Shown one piece after another: positions 33,912-44,494 of a stretch of DNA of 47,871 nt; position 1 is the stretch's first letter, and every line of letters starts with the position of its first letter. The notes under the pieces were generated by a model that was given only the letters and a program-made list of their open reading frames with translations, did not search any database and had not been told where the DNA came from. The DNA is taken from contig CALVMW010000004.1 of assembly GCA_944349335.1 (NCBI GenBank), positions 1 through 47,871 of the forward strand, given 5' to 3'. Source of the stretch: an uncultured Bacilli bacterium (GTDB lineage: Bacteria > Bacillota_I > Bacilli_A > RFN20 > CAG-288). Made by a program: the position numbers and the translations under genes.

Positions 33912-36900
33912 TTATTCTTTAATAGTCTCTTTTTCTTCTTGAGCAAAATCATGTAAATCTTTTAAACCAGTTCCAGCAGGAATAAGTTTACCGATCATGA
34001 CATTTTCTTTTAAGCCACGGAGATAATCAACCTTACCTTTAATAGCTGCATCGGTCAAAACTCTTGTAGTCTCTTGGAAGGAAGCAGCAGAAAGGAAGGA
34101 ATCAGTATCTAAAGCAGCTTTTGTAATACCTAAAACGATAGGACGTCCGACAGCTGGCTTACCACCATGGATTAAAGGCTTATAGTTCTTTTCAGTGAAG
34201 TCAATATTAGTAACTTTTCTACCAGGTAAGAGATCAGTATCACCAGAGTTGATGATAAGAAGTCTATTAGTCATCTGTTTAACGATGATTTCAAGATGCT
34301 TATCAGCAATAGCGATACCATTAGAAGCATAAACAGCTTTAACTTCTTTAATGATGTAATTTCTGACAGTTTCAAGGTCAGTGCAATCAAGAAGCTCTTT
34401 AAGATTGATGTGACCCTTAGTTAAAGTCTGACCGGCTTTAACTATATCTCCCTTCTTGACATCAGGAACAGAGAAGGGATAAGAAATAAACTCTTTTTCT
34501 TCAAGTTCATTTTTAACTACAAAGATATATCTTGTGCCTTCTTCACGAAGATCAGTAACTTCACCACGGATTGTTGTAATTAAAGCTAAATCCTTTGTCT
34601 TCGGATTTCTAGCTTCTAATAATTCAGAAATACGAGGGAGACCAGTTGTAATATCCTTTTGACCAGCGACACCACCAGTATGGAAGTTCTTTAAAGTAAG
34701 CTGTGTACCAGGTTCACCGATAGATTGAGCAGCCATGATACCAACTGTATCACCGATTTCAACTAATCTACCAGTAGCTAAGTTACGGCCATAACAATGG
34801 ACACAGACACCATCTTTAGCCTCACAAGTTAAGATAGAGCGAATTTCGACTTCTTTAATTCCCGAAGAGACAATCTCATTAGCGATATTCTCATCGATGA
34901 AAGTATTACCTTCACAGATAAGATGGCCATCTGGAGCATAAATATCTCTCATGCTGAAACGACCGACAATACGATCATAAAGAGTGCAAATAACTGAATT
35001 GTCATCAGCGATAAGAGCTTTAACAACTATACCGCGATCACAATGGCAATCATTCTGTCTAACAACAACATTATGTGAAACGTCGACTAACTTTCTAGTT
35101 AAATAACCAGAGTCAGCTGTCTTTAAAGCAGTATCAGCACCATTTTTACGTGTGCCGTGAGTAGAAGTAAAGTATTCAGAAACAGATAAGCCATCTGCGT
35201 AACAAGAAGTGATCGGAACTTCAATAGCTCTACCTGTTGAATCGAGCATACAACCTTTCATACCGATAAGTTGCATGTAGTTATCTTGAGAACCTCTAGC
35301 ACCAGACTCCATCATCATAAACATCGGATTACGAGGAGCTTCACTCATACGCTTCTTAAGCATACTTGTGATTTCATTCTTCTTCAAAGAGTCCCACTGA
35401 TTGACGACAGCATTATGTCTCTCTTCTTCAGTTAAGAAACCTTCATCACATTTTTCTTCGATAGTTTCAATCTTCTTACGGCATTCATCGTAAAGTTCGT
35501 TTCTACCTTCAAGAGGTTGAATATCATCTAAAGAGACAGTTAAACCAGACTTTGTACAATAAGTAAAACCTTGATTCTTAAAGAGGTCCATAATATGGGC
35601 TGTCTCAATAGCTCCATACTTTCTAAAGACAAAGTCCATCATCGTTTGAATACGTTTCTTTTCGATAGGACTTCTTAAGGGTTGAAGCTTAGCATATTCT
35701 TTAAAAGCATCAAAGATTTCACCATCTTTCTTAACACCAGCTTTAACTACTTCTTCATAAGCTTGCTTAGGAGTGACAAAGAAGGAATCAGGTGTCTTTT
35801 CAAAGTTAGCACTATAGTCTTTCTTGCTATCTGCACTGTTCTTAAAGGGGAAGTTAATATAAGGGAAATCAGTGGGGAAGATAGAGTTAAAGATAAGCTT
35901 ACCAACAGTAGTTAAAATATAAGCCTTCTCCTGAGTAGGAGTGAGACATGTTTTACCTAATGAATGACCAGGAACATAAATTCTTGTTCTTAGTGATAAA
36001 TATCCATTCTGATAAGCTAAGATAGCAGTATCATGATCAGAGAAAACTTTACCTTCATAATTAGCATAAGATCTAAACTTATTAGCCATTCTAGAATCGT
36101 TTCTCTTCTCATAATACCTAGCATACATCTCATCAGTATCCGCATTATCTTCAAGAGTAAGATAATAATTACCGAAAATCATATCCTGAGAAGGTACACA
36201 GATAGGTTTACCATCACTAGGCTTTAAAATGTTGCGATTAGCGAGCATTAAAGTCATCGCTTCAGCTTGAGCTTGTCTTGATAAAGGAACGTGAACAGCC
36301 ATCTGGTCACCATCAAAGTCAGCGTTAAAACCAGGGCAAACTAAAGGATGGAGACGGATAGCTTTACCTTCGATAAGTTTAGGACGGAAAGCTTGAATAC
36401 CTAGTCTATGTAATGTAGGAGCACGATTTAATAAGACAGGATGATCTTTAACAATCTCTTCAATCGCATCATATACGCGAGGATCCATCTTAGCAATAAG
36501 CTCATCAGCTTGTTTTTGAGAAGTGACAGTAGAATTTTCAGCGCTGATTAAAGCGTGAGCGATGAAAGGACGGAAAAGTTGAACAGCCATCTCTCTAGGA
36601 AGACCGCACTCATCCATATTAAGGTCAGGACCGACAGCGATAACAGAACGACCAGAATAATCGACTCTCTTACCTAAAAGGTTTTGACGGAAACGACCTT
36701 GTTTACCTTTAAGAGTAGAAGAAAGAGATTTTAAAGTAGTTCCACTATTAGAGGACTGAGGCTTATTACGACGATCATTATCGATCAAAGCATCGACAGC
36801 TTCCTGAAGCATACGCTTTTCATTAAGCATAATGACATTAGGAGCATGTTCTTCCATCTCTCTTTTAAGACGATTATTCTTAATAATAACTTGACGATAA

Positions 36901-37820
36901 AGATCATTTAAATCAGAAGTAGCATATCTACCTCCGTCAAGTTGCATCATCGGACGAAGATCCGGCGGTATAACAGGAATAGTAGTTAAAACCATCCACT
37001 CAGGTTTGACACCAGAGTTTTTAAAAGACTCTAATGTTTCAAGCCTCTTGATACCTTTAATTCTCTTTTGATTCTTATCACCAGTAGAATTTTTAATATC
37101 TTCAGTTACTTCAGCAATTTCTTTATCTAAATCAACTTCTTTTAAAAGCTTTAAAATGGCTTCAGCACCAACACCGAATTCAGCATTTAAGTGTTTGGTA
37201 ATATATTTGCCGACAGTAATAAAGTCAAGAGGTTGATTTCTCTTCTCTAAGGAAGAGCGGAATTGTTTTCCACGAATATATTCTTGATCACCTTCACTTA
37301 CTCTACCCGCATCTAAAATCTCCTTCTGAATAACTTCAGCGAAGATCTGTCTAGCAGTAACATCGTTTAAAACTTGACGATATTTTAAGATAGTGGAAAT
37401 ACCCGGATTAGTAACAATATGAGAGATAAAATAAACAACTTCTTCTAATTGCTTAGGAGGAATACCTAAAACTAAGCCCATCTTAGAAGGAGAACCTTTA
37501 ACATACCAAATATGAGTACAAGGGAAAGCTAAAGAGATGTAACCCATCCTCTCACGACGGACTGATTTTAAAGTGACTTCAACTCCACATTTCTCACAGA
37601 CTTTACCAAGGTAAGTCTTCTTCTTATACTTTCCGCAATGGCATTCATAATCTTTGACAGAGCCAAAAATCTTTTCACAGAATAATCCATCGGGTTCAGG
37701 TTTTTGGGAACGGTAGTTGATAGTCTCCGGTTTTGTAACTTCACCGCGACCCCAACTTTTAATCTTATCAGGGCTCGCTAAGGAAATCTTGATTGACTTT
37801 AAAGAATTAAGTTCAAACAT
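33912..37820 (-). CDS. rpoC: DNA-directed RNA polymerase beta' subunit
   Basis: 1302 residues, GGAGG before ATG. Forms the catalytic half of RNA polymerase with RpoB. Seen: N-terminal zinc site [20 protein letters not shown] (61-80 region), active-site Mg motif [12 protein letters not shown], the trigger-loop segment near [18 protein letters not shown], and a second zinc site with CHCDRG and [11 protein letters not shown]. Follows rpoB by 12 bases. No rpsL-rpsG follow, unlike many Bacilli; the operon ends here. Confidence 0.98.
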   Translation of the reverse strand: MFELNSLKSIKISLASPDKIKSWGRGEVTKPETINYRSQKPEPDGLFCEKIFGSVKDYECHCGKYKKKTYLGKVCEKCGVEVTLKSVRRERMGYISLAFPCTHIWYVKGSPSKMGLVLGIPPKQLEEVVYFISHIVTNPGISTILKYRQVLNDVTARQIFAEVIQKEILDAGRVSEGDQEYIRGKQFRSSLEKRNQPLDFITVGKYITKHLNAEFGVGAEAILKLLKEVDLDKEIAEVTEDIKNSTGDKNQKRIKGIKRLETLESFKNSGVKPEWMVLTTIPVIPPDLRPMMQLDGGRYATSDLNDLYRQVIIKNNRLKREMEEHAPNVIMLNEKRMLQEAVDALIDNDRRNKPQSSNSGTTLKSLSSTLKGKQGRFRQNLLGKRVDYSGRSVIAVGPDLNMDECGLPREMAVQLFRPFIAHALISAENSTVTSQKQADELIAKMDPRVYDAIEEIVKDHPVLLNRAPTLHRLGIQAFRPKLIEGKAIRLHPLVCPGFNADFDGDQMAVHVPLSRQAQAEAMTLMLANRNILKPSDGKPICVPSQDMIFGNYYLTLEDNADTDEMYARYYEKRNDSRMANKFRSYANYEGKVFSDHDTAILAYQNGYLSLRTRIYVPGHSLGKTCLTPTQEKAYILTTVGKLIFNSIFPTDFPYINFPFKNSADSKKDYSANFEKTPDSFFVTPKQAYEEVVKAGVKKDGEIFDAFKEYAKLQPLRSPIEKKRIQTMMDFVFRKYGAIETAHIMDLFKNQGFTYCTKSGLTVSLDDIQPLEGRNELYDECRKKIETIEEKCDEGFLTEEERHNAVVNQWDSLKKNEITSMLKKRMSEAPRNPMFMMMESGARGSQDNYMQLIGMKGCMLDSTGRAIEVPITSCYADGLSVSEYFTSTHGTRKNGADTALKTADSGYLTRKLVDVSHNVVVRQNDCHCDRGIVVKALIADDNSVICTLYDRIVGRFSMRDIYAPDGHLICEGNTFIDENIANEIVSSGIKEVEIRSILTCEAKDGVCVHCYGRNLATGRLVEIGDTVGIMAAQSIGEPGTQLTLKNFHTGGVAGQKDITTGLPRISELLEARNPKTKDLALITTIRGEVTDLREEGTRYIFVVKNELEEKEFISYPFSVPDVKKGDIVKAGQTLTKGHINLKELLDCTDLETVRNYIIKEVKAVYASNGIAIADKHLEIIVKQMTNRLLIINSGDTDLLPGRKVTNIDFTEKNYKPLIHGGKPAVGRPIVLGITKAALDTDSFLSAASFQETTRVLTDAAIKGKVDYLRGLKENVMIGKLIPAGTGLKDLHDFAQEEKETIKE

Positions 37821-37832
37821 TCTCTTTCCTCC

Positions 37833-40800
37833 CTATTCACTTTCTTTCTCTTCGCTCTCATCGTCAAGATAAGCATTTCTTGCTCTCTCTTGCTCATCTC
37901 TTTCTAAATCGCGGATATCGTAGTTAACAATCTGACGATGAATCTTGCGTGATTCTTTCTCAGCATCTTCAGCGATAGTATTGACGTCAATGACTTGATT
38001 ATTTTCATCATACATCTCAACATCAATAGCTAAACCTTGTAACTCTTTGATGAGGACGCGAGTAGATTCAGGCATATTCGGCTTAGGAATCTCTTTACCT
38101 TTCAAAATCGCTTCATATGTGGTATTACGGCCGAGCATATCATCAGATTTAATAGTGAGCATCTCTTGTAAAGTATAAGCTGCACCATAAGCCTCTAAAG
38201 CCCAAACTTCCATTTCACCAAATCTCTGACCACCATTTTGAGCTTTACCACCTAAAGGTTGCTGGGTTACTAAAGAATAAGGACCAACTGCACGAGCGTG
38301 CAATTTATCTTCAACCATATGATCAAGCTTAATCATGTACATAGTACCGACAGCAATACGAGCATCAAAACGTTCACCGCTCTGTCCATCATAAAGAACA
38401 GATTTACCATCTTTAGGAAGGTTAGCAAGTTCCATAAACTTGGCAATCTCTTCATTAGTAGCACCATCGAAGACAGGAGTTGAAATCTTAATTCCAAGTT
38501 TCTCACAAGCACGGCCTAATTGAACTTCCAAAACTTGTCCAATATTCATACGAGAAGGGACGCCCATAGGTGAAAGGAGGATATCAATAGGAGTGCCATC
38601 GGGCATAAAAGGCATATCTTCGACAGGTAAAATCTTTGAGATAACACCTTTATTACCATGACGTCCAGACATTTTATCACCGATCTGAATCTTTCTCTTT
38701 TGAACGACGTAGACTTTAATAGATTCTAAAACATCATTAGGAAGTTCATCATGATTTTCTCTAGAGAATCTTCTAACTTTCAAAACGATACCAGCACCAC
38801 CATGAGGTACACGGAGAGAAGAATCTTTCTCTTCATCAGATTTAGAAGAGAAGATAGATCTTAAAAGCTGATCATTATTAGTCTCAGTAACTTCACCTCT
38901 CGGGGTAGTCTTACCGACTAAAATATCACCTTCCTTAACTTCAGTTCCAGGTAATACAACACCATTTTCATCAAGGTGAGCTTTTTTCTCATCGGAAACG
39001 TTAGGGATATTTCTAGTGAAATCTTCTTCACCTAATTTAGTTTTTCTTCTTTCAACAGAATATTCTTCAATAATAATATTAGTAAATAAATCTTCAGAAA
39101 CACATCTCTCAGAAATAAGGATAGCATCTTCATAGTTATAACCATGCCAGGTAGAGAAAGCGATAAGAACATTTTGTCCTAAAGCTAATTCACCTTTTTC
39201 CATAGCAGGTCCATCAGCGATGATCTGACCTCTTGTAACCTTATCTCCAACTTTAACAATAGGAGTTTGATTGATACAAGTTCTCTTATTAGAACGAGTA
39301 AACTTTCTTAAAGTATAAGTTTTCTCAACTCCATCTAAAACAGTTTTAATATGGAGAGAATCAACATAAGTGACGATTCCATCTTCATCTGCTAAAAGAG
39401 CTTCACCTGAATCGTGAGCGATAACATCTTCAAGACCAGTACCAACATAAGGAGAATGAGGCTGTAAAAGAGGAAGAGCTTGTCTTTGCATGTTAGAACC
39501 CATCAAGGCTCTCTTACCATCATCGTTTTCAAGGAAAGGAATACAAGCAGCTGCGATAGAAACAATCTGTTTCGGAGAAGCATCGATAAGATCGATATCC
39601 TCACTAGAAGCAGTTATATATTCACTATTAAAACGAGCTGAAACAAAATCATCAATGATTCTTCCATTTTCATCAACATTAACATTAGCTTGAGAAATCT
39701 TATGATGTCTTTCTCCATCAGCAGTTAACCACTGAACATGAGAAGGATCATTATCGATAACACGATTATTTACAGGACGATAAGGAGTCTCAATAAAGCC
39801 ATAATCATTGATTCTTGCATAACAAGCAAGGTTAGAAATTAAACCAATGTTCTGACCTTCAGGAGTTTCAATAGGACAGATACGACCATAGTGAGTAGGA
39901 TGAACGTCACGAACAGCTGAAGAAGCGCGGTCTCTAGTTAAACCGCCGCGTCCTAAAGCAGAGAGACGACGTTTATTAGTAAGTTCAGCTAAGGGGTTAG
40001 TCTGATCCATAAACTGAGAAAGAGAATCAGAATTGAAGAAAGAATTAACAGCTGTTGTTAACGATTTGATATTGATAAGTTGAGGAATAGTAAGATCATT
40101 AAGATTAGAGGTTGTCATTCTATCATGAATAGTTCTCTTCATCTTTGCAAGACCAGCTCTAAACTTATCTTGAATAAGTTCACCGACGCAACGAACTCTC
40201 TTATTACCTAAATGATCAGTATCATCAATCTCACCAATACCTTCCATGAGATTAAGCATATAGGAAAGAGAAGCGACAATATCAGGAATAGTAATATATG
40301 TTTCATCGATAGTAAGATCAGTACCGATAACATTAAGAACAGAAGAATCTTCCTTTGCTCTAACTCTAAGAATGTTGACTCTATTGTGGTCATCAAGCTT
40401 AGTGTTATTACTTAAATAGATAGTATGATTATCATTATCTTCAAAGAATTGTTCTTTTTGAAGTTCTAAAACATCATCAATAGTAAATTTATGGCCTTGC
40501 TCATAACGAAGCTCACCATTTTTATCAAAAAGATCTTCAGCTAAATAAGTATCAGGTAAACGATTATAGATACCTAATTTACTCTTGATCTTAAAACGAC
40601 CGGCTTTACCTAAATCATAATGTTCATTATCAAAGAAGCGTTGCTTTAAAAGTGAATTAGCAGTGTTATAAGTATATGGTTCACCTGGACGGAGTTTCTT
40701 GAAAATCTCCAAAATAGCTTCATTGATACGTTGTTCACCAGTTTTATTAATATGAACAGGATTCTTAAGTAAAGCTTTTTCAAATTGACGAGAATAACCA

Positions 40801-41552
40801 AATAAGCCCTTAACACCAGTGACAGGGGTCTCATCTAATGTATCCTCAATCTCTTCAGAATCAGAAACCAAACCTAAAGCACGTAAAAGAGTGAGGGCAG
40901 GTACTTTCTTTTGTTTATCAATTCTTACAGAGAGGAAATCACGATTGTCAGTTAAAAATTCAAGCCAAATACCTCTAGCAGGGATAATATCTGAACCATA
41001 GATATTCTGGATATCATTTTTATCTTCCTTCTCCGGAGTCTTAGTTAAAGTAACTTCACCATTCTTACAAGAAACATAAGCACCAGGAGAACGGATAAGT
41101 TGAGAAGCGATACATTTTTCACTACCATTAACAATAAAAGTACCAGAAGGAGTCATCCATGGGAATTCACCCATATAGATAGGAACTTCTTGAATATTAC
41201 CATCTGGTAATTTTAAAGATAAGACAACTTTTAAAGGGGCACAATAAGTGAGATTAGAAACCTTGCATTCAAAATAATCATGCTTAGGTTTATCCCAAGA
41301 AGCAGAGACAAAATCTAATTTAGCGATATTCTCATCATCTTGACCACGATTGACAGATCCAGGGGCTTTGTTTGAATAGATGGGGAAAACATCTTTAAAA
41401 ACCTCGTCGACACCTTTAGTTACAAACCACTTAAAAGAATTAAGTTGGACATCACAAAGATTGGGAAGCGGAACTGTCGAATAGGTCTTCGAAAAATCGA
41501 TTCTGCCATTCTTCGTCCTTTTATATTTAGCAAGATCTACTGATTCACCCAT
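37833..41552 (-). CDS. rpoB: DNA-directed RNA polymerase beta subunit, Asn at rifampicin position 526
   Basis: 1239 residues, GAGG before ATG 41552. Motifs: rifampicin pocket SQFMDQTNPLAELTNKRRLS, GLTRDRAS, ETPEGQNIGLI, and the conserved C-terminal GGQRFGEMEVWALEAYGA followed by an acidic tail ending DDESEEKESE. Codon 39975-39977 (AAT) encodes Asn where E. coli has His526; residue number here is also 526. This change is the natural state in Mollicutes and is linked to intrinsic rifampicin resistance. Arg also replaces the usual Pro in SALGPGG. Located after rplL with an intergenic hairpin. Confidence 0.98.
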   Translation of the reverse strand: MGESVDLAKYKRTKNGRIDFSKTYSTVPLPNLCDVQLNSFKWFVTKGVDEVFKDVFPIYSNKAPGSVNRGQDDENIAKLDFVSASWDKPKHDYFECKVSNLTYCAPLKVVLSLKLPDGNIQEVPIYMGEFPWMTPSGTFIVNGSEKCIASQLIRSPGAYVSCKNGEVTLTKTPEKEDKNDIQNIYGSDIIPARGIWLEFLTDNRDFLSVRIDKQKKVPALTLLRALGLVSDSEEIEDTLDETPVTGVKGLFGYSRQFEKALLKNPVHINKTGEQRINEAILEIFKKLRPGEPYTYNTANSLLKQRFFDNEHYDLGKAGRFKIKSKLGIYNRLPDTYLAEDLFDKNGELRYEQGHKFTIDDVLELQKEQFFEDNDNHTIYLSNNTKLDDHNRVNILRVRAKEDSSVLNVIGTDLTIDETYITIPDIVASLSYMLNLMEGIGEIDDTDHLGNKRVRCVGELIQDKFRAGLAKMKRTIHDRMTTSNLNDLTIPQLINIKSLTTAVNSFFNSDSLSQFMDQTNPLAELTNKRRLSALGRGGLTRDRASSAVRDVHPTHYGRICPIETPEGQNIGLISNLACYARINDYGFIETPYRPVNNRVIDNDPSHVQWLTADGERHHKISQANVNVDENGRIIDDFVSARFNSEYITASSEDIDLIDASPKQIVSIAAACIPFLENDDGKRALMGSNMQRQALPLLQPHSPYVGTGLEDVIAHDSGEALLADEDGIVTYVDSLHIKTVLDGVEKTYTLRKFTRSNKRTCINQTPIVKVGDKVTRGQIIADGPAMEKGELALGQNVLIAFSTWHGYNYEDAILISERCVSEDLFTNIIIEEYSVERRKTKLGEEDFTRNIPNVSDEKKAHLDENGVVLPGTEVKEGDILVGKTTPRGEVTETNNDQLLRSIFSSKSDEEKDSSLRVPHGGAGIVLKVRRFSRENHDELPNDVLESIKVYVVQKRKIQIGDKMSGRHGNKGVISKILPVEDMPFMPDGTPIDILLSPMGVPSRMNIGQVLEVQLGRACEKLGIKISTPVFDGATNEEIAKFMELANLPKDGKSVLYDGQSGERFDARIAVGTMYMIKLDHMVEDKLHARAVGPYSLVTQQPLGGKAQNGGQRFGEMEVWALEAYGAAYTLQEMLTIKSDDMLGRNTTYEAILKGKEIPKPNMPESTRVLIKELQGLAIDVEMYDENNQVIDVNTIAEDAEKESRKIHRQIVNYDIRDLERDEQERARNAYLDDESEEKESE

Positions 41553-41573
41553 ATAATTACCTCGCGTTTCCTT

Positions 41574-41585
41574 CCGCGCTCGCGG
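41574..41585 (-). promoter_or_regulatory. GC-rich hairpin before the rpoB ribosome site
   Basis: CCGCG-AG-CGCGG palindrome in an otherwise AT-rich spacer, followed 14 bases later by GAGG and the rpoB start. A nearby ACGCGAGG could pair alternatively with it and cover the ribosome site. Possible processing or translational control element. Confidence 0.4.
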
Positions 41586-41638
41586 ATTTAAATAAAAGAT
41601 AAAATAAAAGTTTAAATAAAAGATAACTTATAGACAAA

Positions 41639-41673
41639 CTAATCCCACCCCACTAAAAAAGTAGGATGGGATT
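41639..41673 (-). terminator. Attenuator-like hairpin between rplL and rpoB
   Basis: AATCCCATCC and GGGTGGGATT form a long imperfect stem; no strong T tract follows, so partial termination is likely, which would lower rpoBC relative to L7/L12 as in other bacteria. Confidence 0.6.
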
Positions 41674-41697
41674 AGAGTTTATAAGTTAAAAAGAGAA

Positions 41698-42066
41698 TTA
41701 CTTAATTTCAACTTCAGCGCCAGCAGCTTCGAGTTGTTTCTTAACTTCTTCAGCAGCGGCAGGGCTAAGTTTCTCTTTGACAGGAGCGGGAGCACCATCA
41801 ACGAGCTTCTTAGCATCCATAAGGCCTAAACCTGTGATAGCTTGAACAGCCTTAATGACAGGAACCTTAGCTGTACCGAAGGACTTTAAGATAACAGAAA
41901 CTTCACTAGGTCCTTCTTCAGCCTTAGCAGCACCACCAGCAGGAGCAGCGGCAGCAGCAGCCTTAACACCAAATTCTTCTTCAATAGCCTTGACGAGATC
42001 CATGATTTCAACCATGTTCATCTCTTTTAATCCGGCGATAACATCTTCTTTGACTAATTTAGCCAT
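41698..42066 (-). CDS. rplL: Ribosomal protein L7/L12
   Basis: 122 residues, GGAGG upstream. N-terminal dimerisation domain, Ala/Gly-rich hinge ([17 protein letters not shown] region), and C-terminal domain with the conserved [20 protein letters not shown] and [13 protein letters not shown]. Forms the stalk that recruits translation factors, bound to L10 encoded just upstream. Confidence 0.98.
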   Translation of the reverse strand: MAKLVKEDVIAGLKEMNMVEIMDLVKAIEEEFGVKAAAAAAPAGGAAKAEEGPSEVSVILKSFGTAKVPVIKAVQAITGLGLMDAKKLVDGAPAPVKEKLSPAAAEEVKKQLEAAGAEVEIK

Positions 42067-42096
42067 TTTTCATTTCCTCCAAGTTTAAGTTTGAGC

Positions 42097-42588
42097 TCAC
42101 TGAGCTTTCTCGCCCAAAGCTTTAAGTGTTAAAGCAAAGGTAACGAGAGGAGACTGCATTGTAGAAAGTAAGACAGAGATAGCGTTCTCTTTGGTACCAA
42201 TAGGAGCAAGATAAGCAATCTGCTCTTGATTAACAAAGTTGCCGCCAATGACTCCACCTTTGATTTTGAACACCTTTTTGTGATGTTCATAGAAGTCGTT
42301 AAGAACGCTGAGACCTGCACCTTCTTGTTCAGAAGTGACAATAGCGCTCGGACCTTTTAAGCATTCATCTAATGCAGAAAGTCCATCTTCATCAATAGCT
42401 TTCCTAAGAAGAGTATTCTTTCTAACGGAAAGTCTAGCGCCGTTCTCTTTAAGGTCGTGGCGAAGCTTATTGACTTCATCGACAGATAGACCAGAATAAG
42501 AGACGACAATGGTCGAATGAGAAGTTTTCAATAGATTATTGATTTCACTAACAACTTCTTTTTTCTGTTCTAAGACCTGTTGATTCAT
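42097..42588 (-). CDS. rplJ: Ribosomal protein L10
   Basis: 163 residues, AAGGAGGTG before ATG. Conserved NTLLRKA and GPSAIV motifs; the C-terminal helix (AISVLLSTMQSPLVTFALTL) binds L7/L12 dimers. Preceded by the L10 leader, through which the L10-L12 complex is expected to repress translation of rplJL. Confidence 0.97.
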   Translation of the reverse strand: MNQQVLEQKKEVVSEINNLLKTSHSTIVVSYSGLSVDEVNKLRHDLKENGARLSVRKNTLLRKAIDEDGLSALDECLKGPSAIVTSEQEGAGLSVLNDFYEHHKKVFKIKGGVIGGNFVNQEQIAYLAPIGTKENAISVLLSTMQSPLVTFALTLKALGEKAQ

Positions 42589-42593
42589 CTTTT

Positions 42594-42712
42594 CACCTCC
42601 TTAAAAATTATAAGCGGTGTATTTTAACAATATACTTTTGACAATACCTCGGTAACAGATTAAGCCAATAGGCAGTTACGGTCTATGGTATATTGAGACA
42701 CCCAGATTCAGT
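42594..42712 (-). promoter_or_regulatory. Ribosomal protein L10 leader
   Basis: The 120-base gap between rplA and rplJ contains, on the minus strand, ATATACC...GACCGTAACTGCC, a turn, then TGTTACCGAGGTAT, which pair back to each other; the ACCGAGGTAT segment is characteristic of the Firmicutes L10 leader that binds L10(L12)4. Matches by position and core sequence. Confidence 0.75.
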
Positions 42713-42713
42713 A

Positions 42714-43391
42714 TCAGAGAGCAATCTTGATACTAGGTCCGTATGTAGAAGAAATAGAGCAACTTCTAATGTAGACACCTTTAACAGCTGCAGGACGTAT
42801 GCGAGTAATAGTCTCAATAATAGTATTGAGGTTATCAGCTAAGGTTGTAGCATCAAAAGAAGCTTTACCGAAATTGATGGCAAGATTACCATCCTTATCA
42901 TTTCTATAAGAGATCTTACCATTCTTAATCTCTTTGATAGCTGCTGCAATATCATTAGAAACAGTGCCGGTCTTGGGGTTAGGCATTAAGCCTTTAGGAC
43001 CTAAAACACGACCCATCTTACCTAATAAGCCCATCATATTAGGAGTAGCGACGATAACATCAAAACCGAACCAGTTTTCTTTTTGAATCTTATCGAGCAT
43101 ATCCTGCTGACCAACATAATCAGCACCAGCTTCTTTAGCAGCTTCAACTTTATCAGTAATAGCTAAAATCTTTTTAGTCTTACCATTTCCATGAGGTAAG
43201 GCGATTGTTCCTCTGAGCTGTTGATCAGCTTGACGAGGATCAATATTAAGTTTGAAACAAACATCTATAGACTCATCAAATTTAGCTGTAGCAGTCTTTT
43301 TGCAGATTTCGCAAGCTTCAGCGACAGAGTATTTTTTGCTCTTATCGTAAAGTTTAAGACTAGCAGCGTATTTTTTAGAAACCTTTGCCAT
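42714..43391 (-). CDS. rplA: Ribosomal protein L1
   Basis: 225 residues. Two-domain L1 with LRGTIALPHGNGK, the conserved MGLLGKMGRVLGPKGLMPNP, and C-terminal VKGVYIRSCSIS. Binds the 23S L1 stalk and its own mRNA. Starts 11 bases after rplK. Confidence 0.98.
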   Translation of the reverse strand: MAKVSKKYAASLKLYDKSKKYSVAEACEICKKTATAKFDESIDVCFKLNIDPRQADQQLRGTIALPHGNGKTKKILAITDKVEAAKEAGADYVGQQDMLDKIQKENWFGFDVIVATPNMMGLLGKMGRVLGPKGLMPNPKTGTVSNDIAAAIKEIKNGKISYRNDKDGNLAINFGKASFDATTLADNLNTIIETITRIRPAAVKGVYIRSCSISSTYGPSIKIAL

Positions 43392-43402
43392 GTGATATCC
43401 TC

Positions 43403-43834
43403 CTAGCCAACGATGGTGATACCCATGCTACGGCATGAGCCTTCAACACATCTCATAGCAGCTTCGATCGAATCGACATTAAGATCAGGCATCTTGTACT
43501 CAGCAATCTTCTTGACGTCTTCTCTTGTGATCTTTCCGACGCTCTGCTTCGGATTGCCACCTCTATCAGTGCCTTTACGGCCCTTTTCAAGGTTAGCAGC
43601 TTTCAAAATAAGATAAGTTGTAGGTGTGGTTTTGAAAGACATGTCAAATGTTCTATCCTCATAAATAGTGAGGACGCAAGGGACAATCTCGCCTTTTCTA
43701 TCAGCAGTCTTAAGATTAAATTCCTGACAGAATTTACCGCCGATACCAAAAGGACCAAGTTTCTGTCCCAACTTAGCGGGGTTAGCACCGCCGCCTTCAG
43801 CTCTGATAATCAGAACTCTTGTGACTTTTTTCAC
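43403..43834 (-). CDS. rplK: Ribosomal protein L11
   Basis: 143 residues from a GTG start at 43834, supported by AAGGAGGG 8 bases upstream. Proline-containing N-domain (GANPAKLGQKLGPFGI) and C-terminal RNA-binding domain (MPDLNVDSIEAAMRCVEGSCRS partly quoted). First gene of the operon; the usual secE-nusG neighbours are absent, with rplS on the other side. Confidence 0.97.
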   Translation of the reverse strand: MKKVTRVLIIRAEGGGANPAKLGQKLGPFGIGGKFCQEFNLKTADRKGEIVPCVLTIYEDRTFDMSFKTTPTTYLILKAANLEKGRKGTDRGGNPKQSVGKITREDVKKIAEYKMPDLNVDSIEAAMRCVEGSCRSMGITIVG

Positions 43835-43858
43835 GTTGAATCCCTCCTTGAATTACGT

Positions 43859-43897
43859 GTGTGGTGACATTGACTAAGTCATAAGTCTCCCACCAAC
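43859..43897 (-). promoter_or_regulatory. Likely L1-binding leader of the rplK-rplA operon
   Basis: In the 100-nt leader of rplK, GGTGGGAGAC and GTCACCACA flank a GACT...AGTC inner stem. A GTGGGAG...CCAC element before rplK is usual in low-GC Gram-positive bacteria and imitates the 23S L1 site. Confidence 0.6.
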
Positions 43898-43940
43898 ATT
43901 TTTCGCTCAAAAAAGAGCATAAAAATGCCTAGCGATAACA

Positions 43941-43969
43941 ATTATACAAATACAGAAGTGAAGTTTCAA
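43941..43969 (-). promoter_or_regulatory. Promoter of the rplK-rpoC operon
   Basis: Minus-strand TTGAAA (43964-43969), 17-base spacer, TATAAT (43941-43946), 107 bases before the rplK start. Confidence 0.8.
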
Positions 43970-43987
43970 GAAAAAATATAAAAATTA

Positions 43988-44016
43988 TTGAATAGCACAT
44001 TTAATTATGATATATT
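43988..44016 (+). promoter_or_regulatory. Promoter of rplS
   Basis: TTGAAT (43988-43993), 17-base spacer, TATATT (44011-44016). It is back to back with the rplK promoter; the -35 boxes are 18 bases apart. Confidence 0.75.
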
Positions 44017-44021
44017 AGCAA

Positions 44022-44092
44022 ATGCTTTATTTCATAAAGCTTACTGAGGCTCCGCTAGCTTGCCTATGAACTTCAGGAAAATATAATCATTT
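44022..44092 (+). promoter_or_regulatory. Structured leader of rplS (candidate L19 leader)
   Basis: The 5' region folds into GCTTTA...TAAAGC and a second helix CTGAGG...CTTCAGG containing CTCCGCT. The position directly before L19 suits the Bacilli L19 leader family; the match is by position and general shape only. Confidence 0.45.
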
Positions 44093-44106
44093 CCAAAGGA
44101 GAAAAC

Positions 44107-44457
44107 ATGAACAAAAACTTAGTCCAAGAAGTTTCTGCTACTCAGATCAGAAACGACATCCCTGATTTTGTTACTGGTGACACTTTAAGAGTCATGGTTA
44201 CAATCAGAGAAGGTAACAAAACAAGACAACAGGCTTTTGAAGGTATCTGTATTTCTATCAAAGGCACAGGCGTCAACAGAACCTTCATCGTCCGTAAGGA
44301 TTCTCAAGGTATTGGCGTCGAAAGAACTTTCTTCGTCAATTCACCTGTCTTAGCTTCTATCAAAGTCCTTAAACATGGTAAAGTTAGAAGAAAGAAACTC
44401 TTCTACCTCAGAGATAGAAAAGGTAAAGCTGCTCGTCTTACTGAGATTCATAAGTAA
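44107..44457 (+). CDS. rplS: Ribosomal protein L19
   Basis: 116 residues, AAAGGAG before ATG. Conserved IPDFVTGDTLRVMVTIREG, FEGICISIKG, GIGVERTF and VRRKKLFYLRDRKGKAAR. Sits at the interface of the two ribosomal subunits. Single-gene unit with its own promoter and terminator, separate from the rimM-trmD genes that often precede it. Confidence 0.98.
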   Translation: MNKNLVQEVSATQIRNDIPDFVTGDTLRVMVTIREGNKTRQQAFEGICISIKGTGVNRTFIVRKDSQGIGVERTFFVNSPVLASIKVLKHGKVRRKKLFYLRDRKGKAARLTEIHK

Positions 44458-44466
44458 TAAAAAAAT

Positions 44467-44494
44467 AAAGCTCATGATATCATGAGCTTTTTTT
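44467..44494. terminator. Bidirectional terminator between rplS and the TIGR04076-like gene
   Basis: Perfect palindromic stem AAAGCTCATGAT/ATCATGAGCTTT with T runs on both strands. Confidence 0.92.

Noticed and set aside
34000..41500. Several open frames of 60-80 codons on the plus strand within rpoC and rpoB
   Set aside because: They are shadows of highly conserved minus-strand genes, without ribosome sites or recognisable products.
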